This document shows positions 1 to 10,700 of a stretch of 64,000 nucleotides of DNA, piece after piece. Each line of letters begins with the position of its first letter. The stretch's first letter is position 1. Position numbers and translations under genes: made by a program. The notes beneath the pieces were generated by a model. The model ran no database searches. It was not told where the DNA came from and saw only the letters and a program-made list of their open reading frames with translations. This DNA comes from Pictodentalium vernedei (taxonomy: Eukaryota; Mollusca; Scaphopoda; Dentaliida; Dentaliidae), in contig CM062290.1 in assembly GCA_031216915.1 (NCBI GenBank), positions 253,400,581 through 253,464,580 of the forward strand. The letters are read 5' to 3'.

Positions 1-1293
1 CCTTAATATACAGCTGCCTGGAGCCGCCGAGGCAATTTCCGTTCGTGTGAGATTACGACTGATTTTCATACAACTGGATTGCTGGAGCGCTTTCTGGTCA
101 CCAAAGGAAAGTGTCTCTTGGCCACCAACATGGGCGGGGGCAGTGGTTGCTGCAAACAAATAGTATTCAATCGGGGGGAGGGGATCATCAATTTTTGTCC
201 GGACACAAGGCTGGGGTGGATGGGCAAGTCAGCGGCTCTGAAAACATGTTTTTTTCCATGCCTTGAATTTTTCTCCTATGAGCCATTATCTTTCAAATAC
301 GTGATGCATATTGATCAAGGAAGCTTTTGTAGGCTTTTTGCCACCACTCCATCTCCTCTGTCTTATCGGGGGTGATTAGTAGTATAGGATAGGGACAGCC
401 ATCAGTGGTTTACAATTTTGAAAAAAATAAAGCAATTTAAACGAATTATCATTTATGTAATCTAACATAAATGTAATCTAACTAGATCTGACAATAAAGG
501 GACTCTTGTCACCGTGAATAGTAGACATCATACAATGGCATAATGCCGTTTCCCAATGCAACTGACTTTTTTCACGGATTCTCATTATGTAGTTATGAAT
601 TTCAGTAATATACATGTATGAGCAAAATGTAGGGTTGTTATTGATCATTCAAGCCTTGGGCTTAGTGGGTAGCCTTCAAACCAATTCCCTTCAATTTCTG
701 ATATACTGTCAGAAAGGCTGAACCATCAAATAGTCAGGACATCATATCTTATTGATAGGGAGTTTATCAACAGGGAAACTGATTCCCTGTTACCAAGCTG
801 TTTATACAATGGTGTAAACAGTTTGTCAATAGGGAATCAGTTGAGTTAATATGAATTTCAGCCATTCACCCCTGTACCATAGTGTATGACACATGTTGAG
901 GAAGATACTGGATGCCTGGAGAGAAACCTGGTGTATGCGATCTGAAAACGTTGCAAACACATACAAGACACCTGATTGGATTATCTTATAACGGAAATAA
1001 AATTAACGTTAAAAAAATAAAGTATAGCAATCTGCCGCAACAAAGAATAAAATTAAATCATAGAATAAAGTGTGTTGCGATCATCTGAGTCAGAAAGGAT
1101 ACGCTTGTGTGTTATGTTTCAGTGAGATCAAGCTGAATATTGTTAACATCCACTTGGAAAGTTACTGCCCTGTCACTGGTCCTGTACCATATTTTGAGCA
1201 AATAGGTTTCAAGCCTCTGAGCTGAATGAACAGCATCCAATATATTGTAGGGTAACACTAACATTCAATGCGTAAAAGATAATATATATCACA
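1..1293. other. No gene seen; unique-looking AT-rich sequence
   Basis: Open frames here (for example 79-375 on the + strand) show no recognisable domain and no splice or promoter context. The only structure noticed is the hairpin at 777-842. Confidence 0.5.
777..842. repeat. Imperfect hairpin of about 30 nt arms
   Basis: The arms AACTGATTCCCTG and the reverse-complementary AGGGAATCAGTT enclose matching inner stretches (CTGTTTATAC opposite GTGTAAACAG) around a loop near 809. It could be the relic of a palindromic transposon or a simple cruciform. No second copy was noticed. Confidence 0.6.
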
Positions 1294-1330
1294 GGGGCGT
1301 CGCTCAACACATTAGAGCCCCAAGATTTTC
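1294..1330 (+). mobile_element. hAT-like terminal fragment (CAGGGGCGTCGCT)
   Basis: The sequence CAGGGGCGTCGCT resembles the terminal inverted repeat of the hAT-like element at 58896-59972 and similar ends at 48494 and 49345-49357. No matching right end is visible nearby, so this is at best a truncated copy. Confidence 0.25.
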
Positions 1331-1495
1331 ATAATGCATCCTGACCAAATTTGGAGAGATATGGAAAACCTTTTCAACTCAACGTGGTCGCCATTTTTTT
1401 CGCACTTTATCATCTGTCTTGTAAAGACGAATCGGCCAAAGTTTAATAACCGCTCCATCAAATGATGCACTACTCAGTTCGTCCAAGTTGCAACA

Positions 1496-1807
1496 GTGCA
1501 GTTTTTGAGGGGTGATATAGCTATTGCCGGTGATTTCAACATCCATGTTGATAATTTACATGACACTTCTGCCAAGCAATTCACAAATTTGTTTGAATCA
1601 TTTGGATATTCACAACTGGTTTCAAAACCTACCCACAAGAGAGGACACACCTTGGATCTAATTCTTGTTCGTCAAAGTAACACCACGTCAGTACAAAATG
1701 TCCATGTCACAGATCCAGCATTGTCTGATCACTATGCGGTCTTGGCCGAATTGACACCAGCAACTTCAAAAAATTCCTCCCAAGAAAATTACTTATCGAA
1801 AATATAA
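1496..1807 (+). pseudogene. LINE 1 endonuclease remnant
   Basis: About 100 residues match the C-terminal half of the exonuclease-endonuclease-phosphatase fold used by APE-type LINEs to nick target DNA. IAGDFNIHVD gives the GDFN motif near residue 12, and LSDHYAV gives the terminal SDH motif with the catalytic histidine. The N-terminal half with the catalytic glutamate block is absent. The frame changes just after 1807, before the linker that starts near 1827. Confidence 0.8.
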
Positions 1808-1826
1808 ATTCATAACCATTGATGCC

Positions 1827-3635
1827 TTGAAAACGGATATCAGTTCATCCATTCTGTGTTCGAACTATTTTTGTTCTTGTCATGATTCATCTGAGCTATT
1901 GCTATCTTTATTTGAAGAAACTCTTAAGGACATCATGGCTGAACATGCACCATCCAAGTCAAAAATTATAACTAATAGGGAAAAAGTGGAGTGGTTTACA
2001 GAAGATGTTAGAGCTGCTAAACAACAGCGTCGCAGACTTGAGTATCTTTACAATAAAACGAAGCTTGAGGTTCACTGGCAAATGTTCTGCTACCAAAGAA
2101 ATACAACTAATAAGATCATCAAAAAGGCGAAGAGGGAGTACTACAATTCTCTTATAGAGGAGTCATCTAATACAAGGGTGCTGTTCTCGCTAACCAAAAG
2201 TCTCCTTGGTAAAAAACAAAAAGTCATTCTCCCAGATCATCTAAATACTGAAGAAATTCTGGAAGAATTTAGCGACTATTTCATAACTAAAATTCAAGTA
2301 ATTCTGGATAGTATACCATCACGTGAATCACCAGAGTTTGATCATCTTGACATAAAAAGTGATTTTTCTAATTTTCACTCTGTCTCAGAAGACGGCATTC
2401 GAAAAATGATTTTATCATCATCCAATAAGTCCAATGATCTAGATCAAATCCCAACATTCCTTTTAAAAGAGACAATTGATTATCTTCTGCCAGCCATAAC
2501 ATCTATTATACCTGCATCCCTACATGAGGGCTTTGTTCCAAACGCATTGAAAAAATCACTTGTTACTCCACTCATCAAGAAACCATCTCTTCATCCTGAT
2601 AACCTGAAGAATTATCGACCAACTGGTATCGAACCTCTCTTTCCTGTCTAAATTGTTGGAAAGGGTTGTTGCTTTACAACTCAAAAATCGTCTGCATGAA
2701 AATGATCTTTTTAGAGCCCTTCCAGTCTGCATATAAAACCAACCACTGTACAGAATCAACCTTACTACGAGTCAGCAATGACATTGTTAAATCAGTGTCT
2801 GAGGGTAAGGCTGTACTGATTGTTTTCTTGGATTTGTCAGCAGCATTCGACACTGTTGACCATGGTATTCTCATGCAGACATTGACACAGCATGGCATAT
2901 GATATGTGGAACTGTCTTATCGTGGTTTTCATCATATCTAGAAGGCCACAGTCAACAAATATATATATCAAAAAGATCAGTTCAGAAAGCAGGACGTTAA
3001 AGTGTGGTGTTCCTAAGGGCTCAGTTCTTGAACCACTCTTGTTTACTCTGTACACTTCTTCTCTCGGTCGCCTTCTTAAAAAGCATGGCATATCATATCA
3101 CCTGCACGCAGTCGACAACCAACTGTACATCACATTCTACCCATCTGTTCCTAGTGACTCCTTCACTGCAGTCAATAACATGGAAACTTGCATAAATCTT
3201 GTGCGAGAATGGATGATAGACTTTAAACTGAAAATGAATGACTCTAAAACTGAATTCTTAGTGATATCCGGGGTTCGCATGCCTACACCCTCTGTTACAT
3301 CAATTCTGGTTGGAAACAACTTCACTATGAAAAGTGAATCGGCCAGGAATATTGGACTGATTATGGACTCCAATTTAAAACTAGACATCCATACCAAAAA
3401 AATATGTCAAAAATGCTACTGGCAGCTTCATAATACTGGAAGACTGCGACCTTATCTTAACCAGTCAGCACTTGAAAAACTTGTGCACTCCTTCATCACC
3501 TTACAACTAGACTATTGTAATTCAGTGTTAGTGGGGCCGTCCCAGTGCCTGATTCAGAAGCTTCAAAAAGTTCAGAATACTGCTGCTAAGATAATTATTG
3601 CTACCAAAAGCTCTGAACACATAACACCTGTTTAA
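1827..3635 (+). pseudogene. LINE 1 reverse transcriptase remnant, catalytic box lost
   Basis: Three successive frames carry this domain. Residues from 1827-2651 give the basic connector (KKAKREYYN) and the NLKNYRP block. The part from 2666-2902 gives VFLDLSAAFDTVDH with the first catalytic aspartate. The part from 2892-3635 gives GVPKGSVLEPLLFTLY and then HAVDNQLYI, where a working enzyme has YADDTQLYI. The catalytic double aspartate is therefore broken as well as the frame. It ends with the thumb-like LDYCNSVLVG block. It is a dead copy. Confidence 0.85.
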
Positions 3636-3682
3636 GACAATTACATTGACTTCCAGTTAAACAGAGAATTGATTTCAAAATA

Positions 3683-3955
3683 TTGATCTTAGTATTCAAA
3701 TGTATCCACAAACTGGCTCCAGTTTACCTGCAAGGGCTCCTCACTATATATAAACCAACGCGCAGTCTCCGATCTAAGAACCAAATTCAACTAGTTGTAC
3801 CTTTTAGCAGATCTAATCAGGCTCATTGTCGTGTTTTCTCCATCGTGGGTCCCCGATTGTGGAATTCGCTGCCAGTTAGTGTCAGAACTTCAGAAACTCT
3901 CGATGTCTTCAAAATAAATCTTAAAACTTTCCTATTTACTGAAGCATTCTCCTAA
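3683..3955 (+). pseudogene. LINE 1 C-terminal segment
   Basis: The segment starts with FKCIHKLAPVYL and ends with VGPRLWNSLPVSVRTSETLDVFKINLKTFLF (positions roughly 3840-3950). This block closes the ORF2 protein of CR1/L2-group LINEs. It lies in a different frame from the preceding reverse transcriptase part. The stop at 3955 is followed by the 3' untranslated tail. Confidence 0.75.
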
Positions 3956-4080
3956 ACCTATCTAAGAGGCAACCAAAACAGATGTGACTCTTTATTTCAG
4001 AAAAGTGTATTTATTTCTGCCAAGCGTTTTAGAGCACTATTATGTGGTTTTACGCTCTAGAAAATCAATTATTATTATTT

Positions 4081-5042
4081 TCGATACCAAAGAATCACCC
4101 CTCATCATATTGACTATTGACAGGTTCAATACAACATTGAGCTGATTGCCTCTACGAATTGTACACTTGACAATGCTTAATAAATTCATATTAGGCTGAC
4201 GAACGTAAAATTGAGTGTAGAAATGGGAAGAAACAGAAAGAAGGAGTAGAAATAGCAACGAATACAGTGGGTGATACCAGGTAACACATCACAATGTTCA
4301 ACACATTTCACACCTGTTCCTGCTACACTTGTCCTAATACTGTTCAGGTAGAACGCCAGTATATGCTATATACTCCCCTGATTACGCATGTATACAATGA
4401 CTGTCCACGTCTGTTAGAAAGTTTTAATAAATTCATAAATTTGCCAAGAAATGGGACCAAATTCCGAGCATCTTCATTAGCTGGTTGTGGGTAGATTAAA
4501 TGTCGGTAATGGTACTTGGTTATTGGAACAATACAAACCATGTTCCAGCAAATATACCTGTTGATATTGACAAAGCAGTCTATGTGCGATTTACTCTAAT
4601 TTTGGAGGTGGGGAGGAGGGAGGGGAGGGGGTGTTACCAAATTTCAAAATAAGAAAATGTTTTCCTTAAAAAAAAGGGTTGGGTGAGTGCCCAAGGGTCG
4701 GAAAAAACCTTTTTGCGCCTAGTGTCCGAAAAATGTTTCCTGACGCCGCCCCCCCCCCCCCACCTCCCGCCCCCTGAGTCAATAAGAAAAAACAAATCTC
4801 GAACATTTGCAGTTTTCCGACGACTGGCATTCGCAGACAGATAGTGCTTTAAAAAGCATACTTTGATATTGATACTCATGGATTATGAACATGTTGGTGA
4901 GGGCACATTTTTTCGCGACAATACAGATTTAATATTTACAACATTTTTAGTTATTATTAACGAAAACAAGTGCCGAGTTTGGAAAGGTGATGCAGTGTTA
5001 CTAGTTTGCGTGCTAGGAAACACAATGATGTTTGATAATGTG
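4081..5042. other. No gene seen; G-rich and C-rich patches
   Basis: A purine-rich GGAGGTGGGGAGGAGGG patch near 4604 is followed about 130 bp later by a C14 run and CCACCTCCCGCCCC, so the two ends are partly complementary. No supported coding sequence was found. Confidence 0.4.
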
Positions 5043-5083
5043 AAAGCTGTTACGCTGTGACTACAGTCACCGGTAACAGCTTT
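5043..5083. repeat. Short hairpin
   Basis: AAAGCTGTTAC and GTAACAGCTTT form the outer stem and CTGTGACT pairs with the inner AGTCAC. No T-run follows and the context is eukaryotic, so a bacterial-type terminator reading is not appropriate. Confidence 0.6.
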
Positions 5084-5554
5084 TTATGTCCCAATATCAA
5101 CCGCTGTACCTTGCAGTGATTGGTCAATGCCTCGTTGATTTTATTTTATGTCGCCGAGCACGCACATATGTCTACTGCCAGCGATTCATATGTCCACTGT
5201 CAAGGAAAGCATCTCGTTGCCATGAGCAACGGTTCATCGCAATGTCTTTTTTCACTTGAAATCAACTGAGACAAATACATTTAACTGAAGTAAAATACAC
5301 ACAAAAGTACCGTTATTACGTACAAAAAGATGAGTTATGTAAACATGGGTAATTATTTATGAAATCGATTAGATTTTAAGGCCTCTTTTCATTAATTAAC
5401 TGTAACATAAACTGAAATCGCTTCATTCGAATCATTTTAAAATTTGTTGTTGTGCAGCGAATATTAGAAAGCAGACGTTGTTTCGGTAAGGTGTTGACTT
5501 TTATCAGTTTTTTTTTCCAATTCAATTTTACTTGTGTAAGTGCAGGACATATAC

Positions 5555-5694
5555 GTTATTCTGTTTGTTGACAGGGGACATGGTCTAACGTTCCCTGCAT
5601 GAAACATATATTCAACCTCGGTCCACGCCTCGGTTGAATATAAATTTCGCACAGGGAACGTGAGACCATGTCCCCTGTCAACAAACAGAATAAC
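5555..5694. repeat. Long near-perfect hairpin, 42 nt arms
   Basis: The left arm from 5555 reads GTTATTCTGTTTGTTGACAG and continues through GGGGACATGGTCT. The right arm ending at 5694 is its reverse complement with only a few mismatches. The centre carries a second smaller inverted pair (TATATTCAACC and GGTTGAATATA). It is probably a young palindromic non-autonomous transposon. Confidence 0.8.
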
Positions 5695-5919
5695 TTATGT
5701 TATCAAACGTCACAGATTGCGAGGAGGTATCCAGATGTAGAGATATGAGTGGAACGTTCGGGCATTGACATCTGCGAGGACGAAGTACACATTTGAAATT
5801 TATTTGCACATTAAAAATGATTTTAGTGGGTGGGGTGGGGTGGGATGGGCTTGTGTTCGGTTCAAGAAAATTGGAGTATCCATGTCAACGAAGAGAATTA
5901 GCTGCATCTGAGTCCAACA

Positions 5920-5975
5920 CGAACGCGGGCGCAGTGGTACAGTAGGTAGAGGTGTATGCTAGTTCCGAACCACAG
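5920..5975 (+). mobile_element. SINE head fragment
   Basis: CGCAGTGGTACAGTAGGTAGAGGTG is a diverged copy of the tRNA-like A-box region seen at 6003 and 59570. The copy is interrupted before a proper B box. Confidence 0.4.
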
Positions 5976-6002
5976 CTAGTAAAGTCTATATTCATTACTT
6001 GT

Positions 6003-6120
6003 GGGGAGTGCGGTGGCTTAGTAGGTAGAGGTGCAGGCTGCAAGCCGAGTGGTCCTCGGTTCGAATCCCACCTGCGGCAAGCGCGTTGTGACCTTGTGAA
6101 AGACAAATACATCGCGGAAC
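6003..6120 (+). mobile_element. SINE with tRNA-like head, truncated body
   Basis: GGTGGCTTAGTAGGTAGAG serves as an A box and GGTTCGAATCC (6058-6068) as a B box, spaced as in tRNA genes, so this is an internal RNA polymerase III promoter. The body seen in the fuller copy at 59561-59901 is missing here. It is not a tRNA gene, because no acceptor stem can be formed. Confidence 0.65.
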
Positions 6121-6507
6121 CCCATTTGTGATTGGTAAAGATAAACATGGCCTGACAAAACATGTTTGAGTTTATCTAAACTGGTATATGATCTATCGAA
6201 ATGTGACCAACACCAATACAGCAAAGTCTCTACTGATGCTCAAAATATGTGTGAAGGTCACCGGGGTCACCATCATTAAAAACCCTGCTTCAATCATAGA
6301 ATTTCTCAGATGAGAGTAACAGTGCCCTTGATTCGCAAGTCAATGCCATTTTGTGATGAAGCCATGAAACTGAAAACAACATTTCATGAACAAGTTTCCA
6401 ACTAAAGAAAATACTCTGCCCTCAGAGGCAAGGGTTGGAATGAAAGTGTATTACACATAGAACAACTATAAATCTTTTAAACATGTATTCTGGGAGGTTT
6501 TGTTGCT

Positions 6508-6748
6508 TTAACCCTTTACCCAACGTAACGTTCAAAACCGACCAGTGCTATTCTCAAAAATTAATTTTCATTATAGATTCTTTTTTTTCTCAAAAACATA
6601 GGTTGTGACCATCATCGGAACGAGCTCGACGAGTTCGTTCCAATGAGGGGTCACAACCTATATTTTTGAGACAAAATATGAAAAAAAAAGTTATTCAATA
6701 ATGTTGTTTGCAAGTGTCGTCTGCCTTTCATTTTAGGTAAAGGGTTAA
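6508..6748. mobile_element. TTAA palindromic element, copy 1
   Basis: TTAA at both ends is followed by CCCTTTACCC and its inverse GGTAAAGGG. Inside, nearly the whole 233 bp is palindromic around GAACGAGCTCGACGAGTTCG. TTAA duplications and CCC-starting ends are the signature of piggyBac-superfamily transposons, so this is a non-autonomous piggyBac-like MITE. Related copies lie at 18511, 27240, 35573, 51830, 52090 and 55404. Confidence 0.85.
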
Positions 6749-7701
6749 ACACCTACCTACATAAAATATGAGTATTAACAAATTCCTGTTTGTATGGTCA
6801 GGTCTTCAACCTTCGTTCCACTTACATTCAGCAGTGGTAAATTGCAAAGCACAACAACAGTTGAGTCTGACTTTTTTTTAAATAAATGCTCACCAAAGCT
6901 GAAAAGAAACATTTCCCCGTGGAATGTTTTGTAGACGAAACAGTCGGCCATGTTTCCGGTTTGAAAAATTAAAACATTGTTGGCAGCGGCATGGGCTATC
7001 CTGTTTTTGTTAATATTTTTGGATTATTTTACGAGTTCGCCTGTTATCTTCCTGCTCCAGATTTTCATGTTCTTGTTTAGACTGTCCAAAGGCATTTAAC
7101 CGCCATCTACGGATCGAATCTAGCAGTTACATTGCCCCATTATGATCAAACGACAAGGCAGGTCTCTTAAATCATCCCGCACTACTGGCAATCCAAATTA
7201 TCCCTCTTGACCAAATATGAAAAACCAGATGTTTCATAAAAGGAAGAGAAGGATATTAGGGAATCCTCATATATGTACTCACTTCTCGTCCCTCTGGCAC
7301 TCAACTGGGTGCCTGGACAACACTCGGGACTCCTATCTGCGGAGAACACTTTTCCAGATCACCGGTATCTGGTCCTCGAATTTGCGGAATGGTTACGAAA
7401 TGGCTGAGAGGAAATTATTCTTCGAGGCCTCAGTTCAAGCCTCTCCTATAGTCTTCTGAATTTTGAAGGATCAATCGGCTCGCGGCTTCTCGGCGCAATC
7501 GACGCGCTGTGCAGTCACTCACACGCTGTGCAAATCGTGGAACTCCTATGAGTAGAGAAGCCTACACTGATCAATTGGGTCTCGGTTTCTATGAGCAATC
7601 AGATGATTCTCTGTTGCTGTTCGTAAGTTTCTGTGCTGCAATCGCCTCTTTTTCACCCAGCAGATACGAACACAGAGCAGATTTCTAAACACCAGAGTAA
7701 G
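6749..7701 (+). other. Upstream region of the host membrane-protein gene
   Basis: No TATA box in a convincing position and no repeat was recognised. A pyrimidine-rich CTCTTTTTCACCCAGCAG at about 7646-7663 resembles a splice acceptor, so the coding start at 7702 may sit in an exon preceded by a non-coding one. The transcription start is not determined. Confidence 0.35.
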
Positions 7702-7709
7702 ATGGAGAG
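7702..7709 (+). CDS. Coding exon 1 (ATGGAGAG)
   Basis: ATG lies in AAGATGG context (A at -3, G at +4), which suits eukaryotic initiation. The exon ends after two bases of codon 3 and is followed by GTATGT, a consensus donor. The phase (two bases left) matches the single base needed at the start of exon 2. This agreement is the main argument for such a short coding exon. Confidence 0.6.
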
Positions 7710-10700
7710 GTATGTATCAACCCCTTTTCATTTATCAAGTAGCAGGGTTATCGACTGATGCTCGGTTCATCTGTGGGGGTGTGGGTTATGTTTTAAGCAG
7801 GAAAATAGGCTGCATAAACCTAGAGGCGTCTGGTAGAATGCCTGTCTTGTGGACAATCAGGTTTTAACCAATTTGTAGGCATAATTTGGGGAATTTTAGG
7901 TGATCTGCTGAAAGCGAAATATATTGAGAATGAAAACAATTTGAGCTGTGCAACGAGAATCGTTAAAGAGAATTTTCAATGGTTCTGTGCTAAACGGTTC
8001 ATTGTTTTTGGTATATAGATATATTATTCATTTGATATCACGAATCGAGTCACGTGCTAATAGAAACGTGCATTCGTCTCGTTTAACCATTGATACAATA
8101 ACAACCTATCTCGAAATTCATTAGCGCAGAATCGGGTCATTTTCGGTAGTTTTAGATAGTTGTCGAGTTGTTGCTGATAAATATACTCCTATACAATCAG
8201 GCAAAATCCTAGAACACACTCCCACTTCATCTTAGCCCTTCCAGGTTATAACAGCCACGTGCTGTCCTAGAAATTAAGATGGCGTTCTCCAGTCGACAGA
8301 AGACGGAAACAGGTGTCACGCTAACAACATGCAATGCTCATGCTCACAAGCTGCGCGCTTCTCCAATTACACTCTAAAGTCATTTGGGTTAAAAATCAAT
8401 CAATTGAGTTCATATTCACTCAACCCAGTTGATGTGGGTTGATTTTTAACCCAACTGGGTTTGAAGTGTAGCCAAATACAACTAAACGTGTTTTGATTTG
8501 TTGATAATAAAATGCAATGCAATCAGTATATTGGCACAAGCACGTTCTATCAAACTGTAATACTCATGGTGTAATCACGAAGAATGTCAGTGGGAAAAAG
8601 TGAGTGAGTGGGTGGGGCGAGTGCACTTGTTGACCTGTGCCCTATGTTCCACGGCCTCTGCATTACCCCTCCTCCGAAAATAGTTTTTGTGATGTTCAGA
8701 TTAAGAGATTACTCTTTCACGACACTGACTCGTAACAATTTCTTTTCTTTTTCAGCTCCGATGCCACCATTAGCGAAGTTCTTGGGGTTTTAGGAGGAAC
8801 TCTCGGTTTTCTCATCCTTTGTTACGTACTGAAATGCATGTGTCATAAAGCAGCGGGTCGCAGACCACCAAGTCAGCAGTATCCAAGTATGTAATATTAT
8901 ATGGTCAGAATAACGAAAAAGCGTATATTCTTAATATTTTTATCCCCAGACCGTTAGGAATCGGGAACATATCTGTCAGGCCTTTGTCCGACCGTCTTTC
9001 CTCCCTTTCGGGCGGGTTGTCCTTTCGTCAGGCCGTCGTCCGTCTGTAGACAAGACACATTTCTGATAGCATAATATCCATAACAGAGTATACATTTTTT
9101 CTCTGATGCACAAATTATGCAAATTGGTCAGCCATCTTAGTGTTTAAACTATCCGTCTGAAGGCCAAAAAGTAAAAAAAACAAAAAACAAATCACCCAAC
9201 TCAACAAAATCCAATTAACTGAAGAAGGATTGTTTTGGAACTCAATTCAGTGGCTGGTGTTTTTTGACAACAGGGTATTAGATTTTGTAGTTCGACAGTC
9301 ATAAAAACTGTCCACTGTCGGCCACTGTATTCTATAAATAGCAATTAAACAAGGACTTTAAAAGGATGATTAGAATTTTGATTATTATTTTATATAGAAA
9401 ACAATTCGTAACATATACATAACATAAAATACGAGTTTTCCCTAGTGCATAGATTATGAAAATTAGGCAGCCATTTTAGTTTCCAAAGTTGTTCATCACC
9501 CACTCAAATCACCCGCGTTATCAAACGTAATTCAAGACCAATTAAAAACATGGTGCATATCACCAATAGGAAGTGGAAACCTGTTTATAAAAACCTTCAA
9601 GAATGTACCACACCATTGCATGAATAAATATTCACCAATATCTCCATTTCCTTTGTAGTCATTGTGGGATCCGTCTGTCTACATATGGTTATTCTTTAAA
9701 CCGATTTTCCCGAAGTAAAATGCAGCTCATCTGTATGGTGTAATGAAATTTATTGGGGCGTAGATATAGTGTGCCGACGAAGAAAGTCAATAAAAGTTCT
9801 GTCCTAAAACTTGCAGGCTTGTCGTGATTTTATAAGCCAGTATTCTCCCAACATGTGTCCCGAGTGAAATTTACGGAAGCGTTGAGGCGCCAGTTGAGTA
9901 TTATTTCTATCTTGCACGTGCAAGTTAGCTATCTTGCACCTGCAAGTTACTATCTTGCAAGTGCAGGTTACCTATCTTGCACCTGCAAGTTACTATCTTG
10001 CACGTGCAGGTTAGCTATCTTGCACGTGCAGGATAGTTATCTTGCACCTGCAAGTTACTATCTTGCACGTTCAGGTTAGGTATCTTGCACGTGCAGGTTA
10101 GCTAACTTGCACGTGCAAGTTACTATCTTGCAGGTGCAGGTTAGCTATCTTGCACGTGCAGGCTAGCTATCTTGAACGTACAGGATTGCTATCTTGCACC
10201 TACAAGTTACTATCTTGCACGTGCAGGTTAGCTATCTTGCACGTGCAGGTTAGCAATCTTGCACGTGCAAGTTACTATCTTGCAGGTTAGCTATCTTGCA
10301 AGTGCAGGCTAGCTATCTTGAACGTGCAGGATTGCTATCTTGCACCTGCAAGTTAGCTATCTTGCACATGCAGGTTAGCTATCTTGCACCTGCAAGTTAG
10401 CTATCTTGCACATGCAGGTTAGATATCTTGCACGTGCAAGTTACTATTTTGCACGTGCAGGATAGCTATCTTGCATCTGCAAATTAGCTATCTTGCACAT
10501 GCAGGTTAGCTATCTTGCAGCCTGCAAGTTATTATCTTGCACATGCAGGTTGGCTATCTTGCACTTATAAAGTCTATACTATATTTTAAAATGTCTTTAT
10601 GTCTGTCTCTCTCTCTGTCTGCCTCTGTCTAGGGTACTTTTGTATGGCGGAGGTCCTCGTCTGGTTTAAAAAAGTGTGCGGGGTGGGGTGGGGGCAGGGA

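Larger units (their letters stand above)
1496..4080 (+). mobile_element. LINE 1: 5'-truncated, multiply frameshifted CR1/L2-type retrotransposon
   Basis: Read in order along the + strand are the C-terminal half of an APE-type endonuclease, a basic linker, reverse transcriptase blocks and a C-terminal segment ending in the WNSLPVSVR block common in CR1/L2-group LINEs. The copy is broken by several frame changes. The 3' end has a short conserved tail (GCGTTTTAGAGCAC, then TTTTACGCTCTAGAAAA) followed by an ATT microsatellite, the usual 3' end of this group. The 5' part of the endonuclease is missing, as expected for target-primed reverse transcription that stopped early. A second copy of only this tail lies at 26745-26814. 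The element is inactive. Confidence 0.85.

Noticed and set aside
4294-4494. Small + strand frame with cysteines (CSCYTCPN), perhaps a LINE C-terminus
   Set aside because: The resemblance to LINE zinc-knuckle ends is weak and nothing upstream in the same frame supports it.
5043-5083. Hairpin as a transcription terminator
   Set aside because: It is in a eukaryotic context with no adjacent gene end.
6003-6080. Possible tRNA gene with good A and B boxes
   Set aside because: The head matches the SINEs at 44465 and 59561, and the 5' and 3' ends do not pair.
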